Positions 7,376-15,642 of a stretch of 64,000 nucleotides of DNA are shown piece by piece. This DNA comes from Cupriavidus sp. D384 (GTDB taxonomy: Bacteria > Pseudomonadota > Gammaproteobacteria > Burkholderiales > Burkholderiaceae). The position numbers and the translations under genes were made by a program. The notes under the pieces were generated by a model. It searched no databases. It was not told the origin of the DNA and saw nothing but the letters and a program-made list of their open reading frames with translations. Positions within the stretch are counted from its first letter, which is position 1, and the number at the start of each line of letters is the position of its first letter. Where the stretch lies: contig NZ_BBQI01000099.1 of assembly GCF_001652915.1 (NCBI RefSeq), forward strand, positions 1-64,000, given 5' to 3'.

Positions 7376-10039
7376 ATGGGCCGCGCCGAACCGCTTCAGC
7401 CGTTGCAGATCGATGGCGATATCGATCCACTGGAAACCCGGGAATGGATGGATGCCCTGAGCGGCATCGTGGCGGCGGCGGGGCCGCAGCGCGCGGGGTT
7501 CCTGCTGGATCGGCTCGGCGAGCATGCCAGCCATCTGGGCCTGGACAAGCGCACGCATCCCTACTCCGCCTACCAGAACACGATTGCGCCGCAGGCGCAG
7601 CCACCCTACCCCGGCAACCTGGCGATCGAGCAACGGCTGACGGCCATCCTGCGCTGGAATGCGCTGGCGATGGTGGTCCGCGCCAACAAGGCCTACGGCG
7701 AACTGGGCGGCCACCTTGCCAGCTACGCGTCGGCCGCCGAGATCTTCGAGGTCGGGTTCCAGCATTTCTTCCGCGCCGACACGCCGGAGCGCAAGGGCGA
7801 CCTGGTCTTCTTCCAGCCGCATTCGGCGCCGGGCGTCTATGCGCGCGCCTTCCTGGAGGGGCGTCTTTCCGAGACACAGCTGGGCCGCTACCGGCAGGAA
7901 GTCGATGGCGGCGGCCTGTGCTCGTACCCGCATCCATGGCTGATGCCCGATTTCTGGCAGTTCCCGACCGGCTCGATGGGCATTGGCCCCATCAGCGCCA
8001 TCTACCAGGCGCGTTTCCTGCGCTATCTCGAGCATCGCGGCATCGCCACCACGGCTGGCCGGCGCGTCTGGGGCGTGTTCGGCGATGGCGAGATGGACGA
8101 GCCCGAATCGCTGGCTGCCCTGTCACTGGCCGCCCGCGAGGGCCTGGACAACCTGACGTTCGTGATCAACTGCAACCTGCAACGGCTTGATGGTCCGGTG
8201 CGCGGCAACGGTCAGGTCATCAACGAGCTTGAGGCGCTGTTCAGCGGCGCGGGCTGGAACGTCATCAAGGTGATCTGGGGTTCCGAATGGGACGCGCTGT
8301 TCGCGCGCGATACCCAGCACGCCCTGCTGAAGCGCTTTGCGGCCATGGTCGACGGCGAGTACCAGAACCTGGGCGCCAAGGACGGCGACTACAACCTGCT
8401 GCACTTCTTCCACCAGGACCCCGAGCTGAAGGCGCTGGTGGCGGGGATGAGCGCGGCCGATATCGACGGCCTGCGCCGTGGCGGCCACGACCTGCGCAAG
8501 CTCCATGCGGCCTACCTTGCCGCCGCCCGGCACCCTGGCCAGCCCACCGTGATCCTGGCCAAGACCAAGAAGGGCTACGGCATGGGCAATGCGGGCGAGT
8601 CGCGCATGACCGCCCATCAGCAGAAAAAGCTCGACCTCGATGCGCTGCACGCATTTCGCCAGCGCTTTGCGCTGCCCATCGACGATGCTGCGCTGGAATC
8701 GATGCAGTTCTACAAGCCGGCCGACAACAGCCCCGAGATGACCTACCTGCGCGAGCGCCGTGCCGCGCTGGGCGGGCACCTGCCGCGCCGCACCGACGCC
8801 GCACCGGTCTTGCCCGTGCCGCCGCTCGACAGCTATGCCAGCTTCGCGCTGGCACCCGACGGGCGCGAGGTGTCGACCACCACGGGTGTGGTGCGCCTGT
8901 TTACGAACCTGATCAAGGACCGCACGCTGGGCCGGCGCATCGTGCCGATCGTGGCCGACGAGGCGCGCACGTTCGGCATGGCCAACCTGTTCCGCCAGAT
9001 CGGCATCTATGCGCCGCAGGGGCAGCTCTACGAGCCCGAGGATGCCGGCTCGATGCTCTATTACAAGGAAAGCCGCGACGGCCAGCTGCTGGAAGAGGGC
9101 ATCACCGAGGCCGGCGCGATGGCGTCCTGGACTGCAGCTGCCACGTCCTACAGCGTCAGCGGCGAACCGATGCTGCCGTTCTATATCTATTACTCGATGT
9201 TCGGCTTCCAGCGCGTGGGCGACATGATCTGGGCCGCCGCGGACCAGCGCGCCCGCGGCTTCCTGATTGGCGCCACTGCCGGCCGTACCACGCTCTCCGG
9301 CGAGGGCCTGCAGCACCAGGACGGCAGCAGCCAGCTGGTGGCGGCCACGGTGCCCAACTGCCGCGCCTACGATCCGGCCTTCATCGGCGAGGCCGCCGTC
9401 ATCATCGACCATGGCGCCCGCGCAATGCTGGAACAGCAGCGCGACGAGTTCTACTACATCACGGTCAACAACGAGAACTACGCGCATCCGCCCTTGCCGT
9501 CCTCGGCGCATGCCGACGTGGTGCGTGGGATGTACCGCTTCGGTACGCGCGGCGACGGCGCAGCCCGGGTGCGGCTGCTGGGATCGGGCCCGATCCTGCG
9601 CGAAGTGATTGCCGCCGCCGACCTGCTGGCGCAGGACTGGAATATCGCCAGCGAAATCTGGAGCGTGACGAGCTTTCCGGAACTGGCCCGCGAGGCGCGC
9701 GAGTGCGAGCGGCAGCAAATGTTCGGCGCCCATGCGACCAACGCCGATACCACCAGCCATGTCGCGCGCTGCCTGGCCGGCACGGCCCCGGTGATCGCCG
9801 CCACCGACTACGTCCGCGCCTACGCCCAGCTGATCGCGCCCTATGTTCCGGCGCGCTATATCGCCCTGGGTACCGACGGCTTCGGCCGCAGCGATACGCG
9901 GGGCGCGCTGCGGCGCTTCTTCGAAATCGACCGCCACCATATTGTCACCAGCGCGCTGCATGCGATCGACGCCACGCTGCATGCGCAGGCACTGGCGCGT
10001 TACGGGCTCGCTACGGGCGCCGCGCCCTGGGACCGCTGA
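7376..10039 (+). CDS. aceE: Pyruvate dehydrogenase E1 component, homodimeric type
   Basis: An 887-residue thiamine-diphosphate enzyme that decarboxylates a 2-oxoacid and passes the acyl group to a lipoyl domain; the length equals that of E. coli AceE. The ThDP motif GDGEMDEPES near residue 230 runs to FVINCNLQ about 30 residues later. Other landmarks are THPYSAYQNTI, KKGYGMG and LAAADQRARGF-type central sequence. AGGAGA five bases before the ATG sets the start. No aceF or lpd follows, so its E2/E3 partners must be elsewhere; stand-alone copies of this family can act on other 2-oxoacids such as 2-oxobutyrate (MdeB in Pseudomonas). The substrate is therefore less certain than the family. Confidence 0.93.
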   Translation: MGRAEPLQPLQIDGDIDPLETREWMDALSGIVAAAGPQRAGFLLDRLGEHASHLGLDKRTHPYSAYQNTIAPQAQPPYPGNLAIEQRLTAILRWNALAMVVRANKAYGELGGHLASYASAAEIFEVGFQHFFRADTPERKGDLVFFQPHSAPGVYARAFLEGRLSETQLGRYRQEVDGGGLCSYPHPWLMPDFWQFPTGSMGIGPISAIYQARFLRYLEHRGIATTAGRRVWGVFGDGEMDEPESLAALSLAAREGLDNLTFVINCNLQRLDGPVRGNGQVINELEALFSGAGWNVIKVIWGSEWDALFARDTQHALLKRFAAMVDGEYQNLGAKDGDYNLLHFFHQDPELKALVAGMSAADIDGLRRGGHDLRKLHAAYLAAARHPGQPTVILAKTKKGYGMGNAGESRMTAHQQKKLDLDALHAFRQRFALPIDDAALESMQFYKPADNSPEMTYLRERRAALGGHLPRRTDAAPVLPVPPLDSYASFALAPDGREVSTTTGVVRLFTNLIKDRTLGRRIVPIVADEARTFGMANLFRQIGIYAPQGQLYEPEDAGSMLYYKESRDGQLLEEGITEAGAMASWTAAATSYSVSGEPMLPFYIYYSMFGFQRVGDMIWAAADQRARGFLIGATAGRTTLSGEGLQHQDGSSQLVAATVPNCRAYDPAFIGEAAVIIDHGARAMLEQQRDEFYYITVNNENYAHPPLPSSAHADVVRGMYRFGTRGDGAARVRLLGSGPILREVIAAADLLAQDWNIASEIWSVTSFPELAREARECERQQMFGAHATNADTTSHVARCLAGTAPVIAATDYVRAYAQLIAPYVPARYIALGTDGFGRSDTRGALRRFFEIDRHHIVTSALHAIDATLHAQALARYGLATGAAPWDR

Positions 10040-10248
10040 TCGGCAGAAAATCTCCGCAAACCTGACCGACGACACATCGATTTGTGGCGAACGCGGCACG
10101 GCGACACTGGACGCCGCGTCGTCGTTTGCCTAAAATGCTGCATCGCAGCGATCCACGCGTCTGCGCGCGCTGACATCGCGCAATACCCCAAGCCCCCGCA
10201 CCGAGATCCCGATGTAACGCCACCGCGCAACCTCCCCTCGTTACCGAC

Positions 10249-10289
10249 CCATCGACAGAAGCCGATGGTCCCAACCGAACGGAGGTTCG
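10249..10289 (+). promoter_or_regulatory. Pair of RNA hairpins in the leader of the SulP gene
   Basis: CCATCG/CGATGG (10249-10268, loop 8) is followed at once by CGAAC-GGAG-GTTCG (10276-10289). They sit in a 374-base gap before the SulP start, 125 bases from the ATG. The rest of the gap holds only a repeated GCATCGCAG (10309, 10333) and no gene I can support. The pair could be a structured mRNA leader or the aceE terminator region; no T-run follows. Confidence 0.35.
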
Positions 10290-10413
10290 TGGAGCACGTT
10301 TACCCAGCGCATCGCAGTGCGCCGGACCATCGTGGCATCGCAGCATCGCCAATCCCCTCTTTTTCCGTCGTCGCCCGGCCTGGCCGAAGTCGACGTCCCA
10401 GCAGGTTTTTCTC

Positions 10414-11919
10414 ATGCATTCGCGTACCTTCGCGCAAGCCTTCCGCGAGGAATGGTTCTCCAACGTCCGGGGCGACATGCTCGCCGGCATCGTCGTGGCG
10501 CTCGCACTGATTCCCGAAGCGCTCGCCTTTTCCATCATTGCCGGCGTCGATCCGAAAGTGGGCCTGTATGCCGCCTTCAGCATCGCGGTTGTCTCGGCCA
10601 TCGCGGGCGGCCGCCCCGGCATGATCTCGGCCGCCACCGGCGCCGTGGCGCTGGTCATCGCGTCGCTGGTCAAGGCGCACGGCGTGGAGTACGTGCTGGC
10701 GGCGGGCATCCTGGCCGGCCTGCTCCAGATCGGCGCCGGCTACCTGCGGCTTGGTGCGCTGATGCGCTTTGTCTCGCGGTCGGTTGTCACCGGCTTTGTC
10801 AATGCACTGGCGATCCTGATCTTCCTGGCCCAGCTGCCGCAGCTGCAGGGCGGTGCCTGGTACGCATATGCGATGGTCGCGGGCGGCCTGGGCATCATCT
10901 ACCTGCTGCCGCGCCTGACCCGCGCCGTGCCCTCCCCGCTGGTCTGCATCGTGGTGATGACGGCGATCTCGATGGCCCTGCAGCTCGACCTGCGCACTGT
11001 GGGCGACATGGGATCGTTCCCGGACGAACTGCCGGGCTTTGCGCTGCCGCAGGTGCCGCTGTCGCTGGACACGCTGCGCATCATCTTCCCGTACTCGGTC
11101 AGCATTGCCGTGGTGGGCCTGCTGGAATCGCTGATGACGGCCAGCATCGTCGATGACTTCACCGATACCGCCAGCGACAAGAACCGCGAATGCCGCGGCC
11201 AGGGCTGCGCCAATATCGTGGCGGGCTTCCTGGGCGGCATGCCTGGCTGCGCCATGATCGGCCAGACCGTCATCAACCTGAAGTCCGGCGGGCGCGGCCG
11301 CCTGTCTACCTTCGTTGCAGGGGCCTTCCTGCTGGTGCTGGTGGTGTTCCTGGCGCCATGGGTGCGGCAGATCCCGATGGCGGCACTGGTGGCCGTGATG
11401 GTGATGGTGTCGATCAGCACGTTCGACTGGCGTTCGGTCGCCAGGCTCCGGACGAACCCGAAAAGCTCGTCCGTGGTCATGGTCGCGACAGTCATCGCCG
11501 TGGTGTCGACCCACAACCTTGCCATCGGCGTCGGCCTGGGCGTGCTGCTGAGCGCGGTCTTCTTCACGGAAAAGGCGCGCCGCGTCCTGACCGTGTCTTC
11601 GACGCTCGATGCCGCCACGCAGGCCCGCCACTACGTGGTGCGCGGCCAGGTGTTCTTTGCGTCGTCGGAAGCATTCGTCGCCGAATTCGATTTCCGGGAG
11701 CCGATCCAGGCGGTCAGGCTCGACCTGTCACACGCCCATTTCTGGGACATCACCGCCATCGAGGCGCTGGACCGCATCGTCCACAAGTTCCGCCGCAACG
11801 GCATCGCCGTCGATATCGCGGGCCTGAACCGCGCCAGCGCGACGATGATCGAGAAGTACGCCACGCACGACAAGGCGGCCGGGGGAGCCGGAGCGGCCGG
11901 CGCCGAACTCTCGCACTAA
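10414..11919 (+). CDS. SulP/SLC26 anion transporter with STAS domain
   Basis: A 501-residue inner-membrane permease of the SulP family, which carry sulfate, bicarbonate, C4-dicarboxylates or similar anions. The N-terminal part (about 1-385) is a string of hydrophobic segments with the family hallmark VDPKVGLYAAF and GGRPGMISAATGA. A cytoplasmic STAS domain fills about residues 400-490 (VRGQVFFASSEAFV, ending in LNRASATMIEKY). The substrate is not readable from sequence. It follows aceE in the same direction but 374 bases away, so it probably has its own promoter. The Shine-Dalgarno is weak (AGG eleven bases upstream). Confidence 0.92.
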   Translation: MHSRTFAQAFREEWFSNVRGDMLAGIVVALALIPEALAFSIIAGVDPKVGLYAAFSIAVVSAIAGGRPGMISAATGAVALVIASLVKAHGVEYVLAAGILAGLLQIGAGYLRLGALMRFVSRSVVTGFVNALAILIFLAQLPQLQGGAWYAYAMVAGGLGIIYLLPRLTRAVPSPLVCIVVMTAISMALQLDLRTVGDMGSFPDELPGFALPQVPLSLDTLRIIFPYSVSIAVVGLLESLMTASIVDDFTDTASDKNRECRGQGCANIVAGFLGGMPGCAMIGQTVINLKSGGRGRLSTFVAGAFLLVLVVFLAPWVRQIPMAALVAVMVMVSISTFDWRSVARLRTNPKSSSVVMVATVIAVVSTHNLAIGVGLGVLLSAVFFTEKARRVLTVSSTLDAATQARHYVVRGQVFFASSEAFVAEFDFREPIQAVRLDLSHAHFWDITAIEALDRIVHKFRRNGIAVDIAGLNRASATMIEKYATHDKAAGGAGAAGAELSH

Positions 11920-11982
11920 CCGCACCAAACCACATTAAATCGCGCGCCGGGGCGCCCGCAGGCACCCGACCCGCTGCCCACG

Positions 11983-12393
11983 TCAGGTCATCTGCTGGAT
12001 ACGAAGCATGTTGCCCGCGGGGTCGCGCACGCCCATGTCGCGCACGCCATAGGGCTGGTCGGCAGGCTCCTGGACGATCTCGGCGTCACAGTCCTGCAGC
12101 CGCTGGAACGTGGCATGCAGATCCTTCGCGCCCAGCAGCAGCATCGCGAACGTGCCCTTGGCCATCATTTCGGCGATCGTGCGCTTTTCGTCGTCGGTGA
12201 CGCCGGGCGTGGCGTTGGGCGGATACAGGACGATCGATGTCTCCGGCCGGCCCTTCGGTCCAATGGTGATCCAGCGGTTGCCGCCGAACTCCACGTCCTT
12301 GCGGACCTCGAAATCCAGCGCGTCGCGGTAGAACGCCAGCGAGACTTCCGGGTCGCTGTGCGGCAGGAAGGTCGAATGAATGGTGATGTCCAA
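11983..12393 (-). CDS. VOC-family (glyoxalase/bleomycin-resistance-like) protein
   Basis: A 136-residue vicinal-oxygen-chelate fold protein with two beta-alpha-beta-beta-beta halves: SLAFYRDALDFEVRKDVEF at the start and GVRDMGVRDPAGNMLRI at the end. The catalytic role is unknown. The start is TTG at 12393: GGAGA lies seven bases upstream and the sequence begins as close relatives do (xDITIHSTFLPH). It lies downstream of, and in the same direction as, a short AraC regulator (106 bases), a pairing often seen, so it is the likely target of that regulator. Confidence 0.88.
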   Translation of the reverse strand: MDITIHSTFLPHSDPEVSLAFYRDALDFEVRKDVEFGGNRWITIGPKGRPETSIVLYPPNATPGVTDDEKRTIAEMMAKGTFAMLLLGAKDLHATFQRLQDCDAEIVQEPADQPYGVRDMGVRDPAGNMLRIQQMT

Positions 12394-12498
12394 GATCGGT
12401 CTCCGTGTTGGGAATTGTCAGCAGCAGGCCCGGCCGGAGGCGCTGGCCGCTATGGCTGCTCCCGTGTCCGGACCCTGGAAGCCAGTCTAGCCGGGCGG

Positions 12499-12927
12499 CT
12501 ACTCCTGCGCTTCTCGATTCCTGATCGGTCGTGTGACCTGCTTGGCGACGCAGGACGGCAGCCCCTCGGTCTGAAGCGCGCACGCGCGCCGGTAGGCACT
12601 GGGCGACATCCCGACCAGCTCGGCAAATCGCGTACTGAAGGTACCCAGCGATGCGCAGCCCACCTCGAAACAGACCTCTGTCACGCTCAGGTCGCCGCGG
12701 CGCAGCAACGCCATGGCGCGCTCGATGCGCCGCGTCATCAGGTACGCATACACGGACTCGCCGTAGGCCAGCCGGAACTGGCGGCTGAGGTGACCGGCCG
12801 ACATATGGACACCCCGGGCCAGCGCCTCGACGTCGAGCGGCTGGGCATATTCGCGGTCGATGCGATCCCGCACGCGGCGCAGGCGGGCAAGATCGCGCAA
12901 GGTGGTGTCAGGGGCGGTGGCGGACAT
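12499..12927 (-). CDS. Short AraC-family regulator (DNA-binding domain only)
   Basis: A 142-residue protein consisting almost wholly of the AraC DNA-binding domain: two helix-turn-helix units, the first around residues 32-58 (VEALARGVHMSAGHLSRQFR) and the second around 80-110 (VTEVCFEVGCASLGTFSTRF). There is no separate ligand domain, so it may act like SoxS/MarA by abundance. It precedes the VOC gene on the same strand. No strong Shine-Dalgarno is visible before the ATG at 12927. Confidence 0.9.
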   Translation of the reverse strand: MSATAPDTTLRDLARLRRVRDRIDREYAQPLDVEALARGVHMSAGHLSRQFRLAYGESVYAYLMTRRIERAMALLRRGDLSVTEVCFEVGCASLGTFSTRFAELVGMSPSAYRRACALQTEGLPSCVAKQVTRPIRNREAQE

Positions 12928-12994
12928 CGGCCTATTCTGTCATCGGCATCCGCCATCGATCAAGACGCTGCCCCGTACCGCCGGTCCGGCATCA

Positions 12995-14149
12995 TCAGGC
13001 CTGGATGGCCCGCTGCGCCTGGCAGCATTCTCGCGGCAGCGTCACCGTGAATACCGTGGTGCGTTGCTCGGGGGACGATTCGGCCACCACGGTGCCACCG
13101 TGGAGCATAGCCAGTTCCCGGGCGATGTAGAGACCCAGTCCCAGCCCTTCGGAACTGCTGGCGCCAGTTGCAGCGGCCGTCGCGCCCATGCCCGAATGGA
13201 AGGCATCGAAGATATGCGGCAGCATGCGGGCATCGATCGCACCGCCGTTCGATATCGTCACCGTCACGCTGTCCCGGGCCGTGCCGTCCACGCGCACGGT
13301 CACCGGCGCACCGCCATCCCCATGCTGCAACGCATTGCCCACCAGGTTCTGCACGACCTGGGCGACCAGGTCCGGATCGATCGTCACGCGGGTATCGCCC
13401 ACTTGCTCCAGCACCAGTTCCAGCGCCCCCCGCGACACCTGGCATTCATCCACGATGGCCGCGCAGATGGCGCCCAGGTCCGCCGGCTGCGGCATCAGGC
13501 TGACGCGCCCGCCATGCAGCCGGGCCACGTGCAGCAGCTGGTCCACCATGCGCGCCATGCGCTGGCTGCTGCGGGCAATCCGGTCGGTGGCGGGCCTGAG
13601 CTTTTCCTCTCCGCCAAAGCGGCCCAGGAACGACGCCGAGGCGATGATGGCCGACAGCGGCGTGCGCAGATCATGCGCCAGCACGGCCATCAGCATTTCG
13701 TTGGTCTTCAACAGTTGCTGGGCGGTTTCCAGCTGCTCGGCCAGCAGCTGCTTCTGTTGGGCCAGTTGCACGAACACATCGACCTTGGCCGACAGCACGC
13801 GCGCGTCCACAGGCTTGAACAGGAAATCGACCGCGCCCGACGCATAGCCGCGAAACGCGCGCTGGCTGTCCTGCCCCGCTGCCGTCAGGAACAGGATCGG
13901 GATCTGGCTGGTGCGCTTGCTGCCGCGCATCAGTTCGGCCAGTTCGAAGCCGTCCATCTCGGGCATGTGCACGTCCAGGATGGCCAGGCCGAAATCATGG
14001 TCCAGCAGCAGTTCCAGCGCCTGGGCGCCGGAGTTGGCGTGGACGATCTCCACGCCCGGCCTTGCCAGCACGGCATCGAGCGCGGTCAGGTTCGCGGCAA
14101 TGTCGTCGACGGCGAGGATTTTCACGGGAGCTTGCATGGTAGGCATCAT
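12995..14149 (-). CDS. Receiver-first hybrid histidine kinase
   Basis: A 384-residue soluble signalling protein with inverted hybrid order: a receiver domain at residues 8-125 (acidic pair D15/D16, phospho-acceptor D59 in LAILDVHMPEMDGF, K112), a short coiled coil, then a kinase core with H159 in AVLAHDLRTPLS and an ATPase domain (NLVGNALQHG, then SSEGLGLGLYIA). Its receiver could be charged by the giant hybrid kinase encoded first in this operon, controlling the attached kinase. Its ATG overlaps the cheB stop (ATGA), so translation is coupled. It is the last gene of the four-gene unit. Confidence 0.92.
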   Translation of the reverse strand: MMPTMQAPVKILAVDDIAANLTALDAVLARPGVEIVHANSGAQALELLLDHDFGLAILDVHMPEMDGFELAELMRGSKRTSQIPILFLTAAGQDSQRAFRGYASGAVDFLFKPVDARVLSAKVDVFVQLAQQKQLLAEQLETAQQLLKTNEMLMAVLAHDLRTPLSAIIASASFLGRFGGEEKLRPATDRIARSSQRMARMVDQLLHVARLHGGRVSLMPQPADLGAICAAIVDECQVSRGALELVLEQVGDTRVTIDPDLVAQVVQNLVGNALQHGDGGAPVTVRVDGTARDSVTVTISNGGAIDARMLPHIFDAFHSGMGATAAATGASSSEGLGLGLYIARELAMLHGGTVVAESSPEQRTTVFTVTLPRECCQAQRAIQA

Positions 14150-14742
14150 TCAATCAGGCGGGCCAGCCCGTGGCCAATCGCTTCCAGGTTCAATATGCGG
14201 TCGGCCGCGCCACGCGCGATGGCTTCTTGCGGCATGGTCTCCACCGTGGCGGATTCGGGCGACTGCACCCACGCCTGGCCGCCCGCCGCGCGAATCACGG
14301 CCAGGCCGCGCGCGCCGTCGTCGTTTGCGCCCGACAGCAGCACGCCCAGCACGCCTGCCCGCCAGGCCACGGCCGCCGATTCGAACAGCACATCGATCGA
14401 CGGCCGCGAAAACCGCACGGGCGGCGCCACCGACAGGGCCAGCCGCGCGCCTGCCGGCGCTTCGGGGTCCTGTTCGAGCAGCAGGTGGTAATCCGGCGGC
14501 GCCAGGTAGAGATGGCCCGGCTGCACGGGCAGCTTGTCTTCGGCCTCGTGCACTGGCATCGCACAACGCAGGGCAAACAGTCCCGGCAGCAGGCTCGGGC
14601 CCGAAGACAGCTGGTGCATGACGACGATCACTGGCGGCATGAAACGCGCCGGCAGCATGGGCAGCACGGCGTTCAGCGCTTCCAGCGCGCCGGCCGACCC
14701 GCCGATCACCACCCCGCTGCACGGTTGCGTCATGGCTTTCAT
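14146..14742 (-). CDS. CheB-type protein-glutamate methylesterase without receiver domain
   Basis: A 198-residue stand-alone CheB catalytic domain. The serine-histidine-aspartate residues are visible: S16 in GGSAGAL, H43 in VVMHQL and D142 in SGANDDGA. The regulatory receiver found in chemotaxis CheB is missing, so control must come from partners. GAGG seven bases before the ATG at 14742 supports the start. It follows cheR by nine bases. No chemoreceptor, CheA or CheW is nearby, which points to a non-chemotaxis role, perhaps modifying the long coiled coil of the hybrid kinase; that is inference. Confidence 0.92.
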   Translation of the reverse strand: MKAMTQPCSGVVIGGSAGALEALNAVLPMLPARFMPPVIVVMHQLSSGPSLLPGLFALRCAMPVHEAEDKLPVQPGHLYLAPPDYHLLLEQDPEAPAGARLALSVAPPVRFSRPSIDVLFESAAVAWRAGVLGVLLSGANDDGARGLAVIRAAGGQAWVQSPESATVETMPQEAIARGAADRILNLEAIGHGLARLIE

Positions 14743-14751
14743 GATCGCGCC

Positions 14752-15642
14752 TCAGAGCTTGCGGTACAGCCGCTCGCGCGACGACACCGCCTCGAAATCC
14801 TGCACATGGGCACTGAAATGCAGGCTTTCCTTGCTACCCAGCCCCAGGAAACCGCGCCGCGCCAGTGCATCGCGAAACAGGCCGATGGCACGGTCCTGCA
14901 GCGGCCGGTCGAAGTAGATCAGCACATTGCGGCACGAGATCAGCTGGGCCTCCTGGAACACGCTGTCGGTTGCCAGGCTGTGATCCGCAAACACCGATTG
15001 CCGGATCAGCTGCCCGTTGAACTTGGCCTTGCCGTAGGCAGCGTGATAGTAATCCGACAACGACGCCCGCCCGCCGGCGGCCAGGTAGTTGTCACCGAAG
15101 CCGCGCAGGCGCCCGGCATCGTACACGCCCGCGCGTGCGGCTGCCAGCGCTTCCGGGTTGATATCGGTGGCATAGAACACGGTGCGCGACGCAAGCCCCT
15201 CTTCCTCGAACAGGATAGCCAGCGACCATAGTTCCTCGCCGCTGCTGCAGCCTGCCACCCAGACATTGACCGACGGATAGGTCTGCAGCACCGGCACCAC
15301 ATGCTCGCGGATGGCCCGATAGTACGAAGGATCGCGGAACATCTCGCTGACCTGCACCGTCAGGTATTGCAGCAACCGGCCAAACAGCACGGCGTCGCGC
15401 AGCATGCGGTCCTGCAACTGGGACAGCGTGACCAGGCCCAGGTCCCGCAATGCCTGTTCCAGCCTCCGCCGCAGCGACGCCCGCGAATAGCGCCGGAAAT
15501 CGTGCTGGTACTTGCGGAAGATGGCCTCCAGCAACAGTTCCAGTTCGATGTCGAAATTGACGTCGAGCAGCACCGTGTCGTCGTCCGTCCGTGCGTCGAC
15601 CAGGGGCTCCCCGCTCCTGGGTTTCAGTTTGCGTGTAGCCAT
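14752..15642 (-). CDS. CheR-type protein-glutamate methyltransferase
   Basis: A 296-residue SAM-dependent methyltransferase. The N-terminal all-helical CheR_N domain (FRRYSRASLRRRLEQAL) is followed by the SAM fold with motif I VAGCSSGEELWSLAI, the acidic DINPEALAAA and RNVLIYF. An N-terminal tail of about 25 residues is extra. The frame opens upstream with GTG at 15651, but the ATG at 15642 is preferred; both lie inside the 3' end of the hybrid kinase gene (overlap 19 bases), so translation is coupled to it. It pairs with the CheB domain protein directly downstream. Confidence 0.92.
   Translation of the reverse strand: MATRKLKPRSGEPLVDARTDDDTVLLDVNFDIELELLLEAIFRKYQHDFRRYSRASLRRRLEQALRDLGLVTLSQLQDRMLRDAVLFGRLLQYLTVQVSEMFRDPSYYRAIREHVVPVLQTYPSVNVWVAGCSSGEELWSLAILFEEEGLASRTVFYATDINPEALAAARAGVYDAGRLRGFGDNYLAAGGRASLSDYYHAAYGKAKFNGQLIRQSVFADHSLATDSVFQEAQLISCRNVLIYFDRPLQDRAIGLFRDALARRGFLGLGSKESLHFSAHVQDFEAVSSRERLYRKL

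Noticed and set aside
8123..10099. A 658-codon open frame on the minus strand
   Set aside because: It is antisense to the aceE-type E1 gene, with shadow-frame composition.
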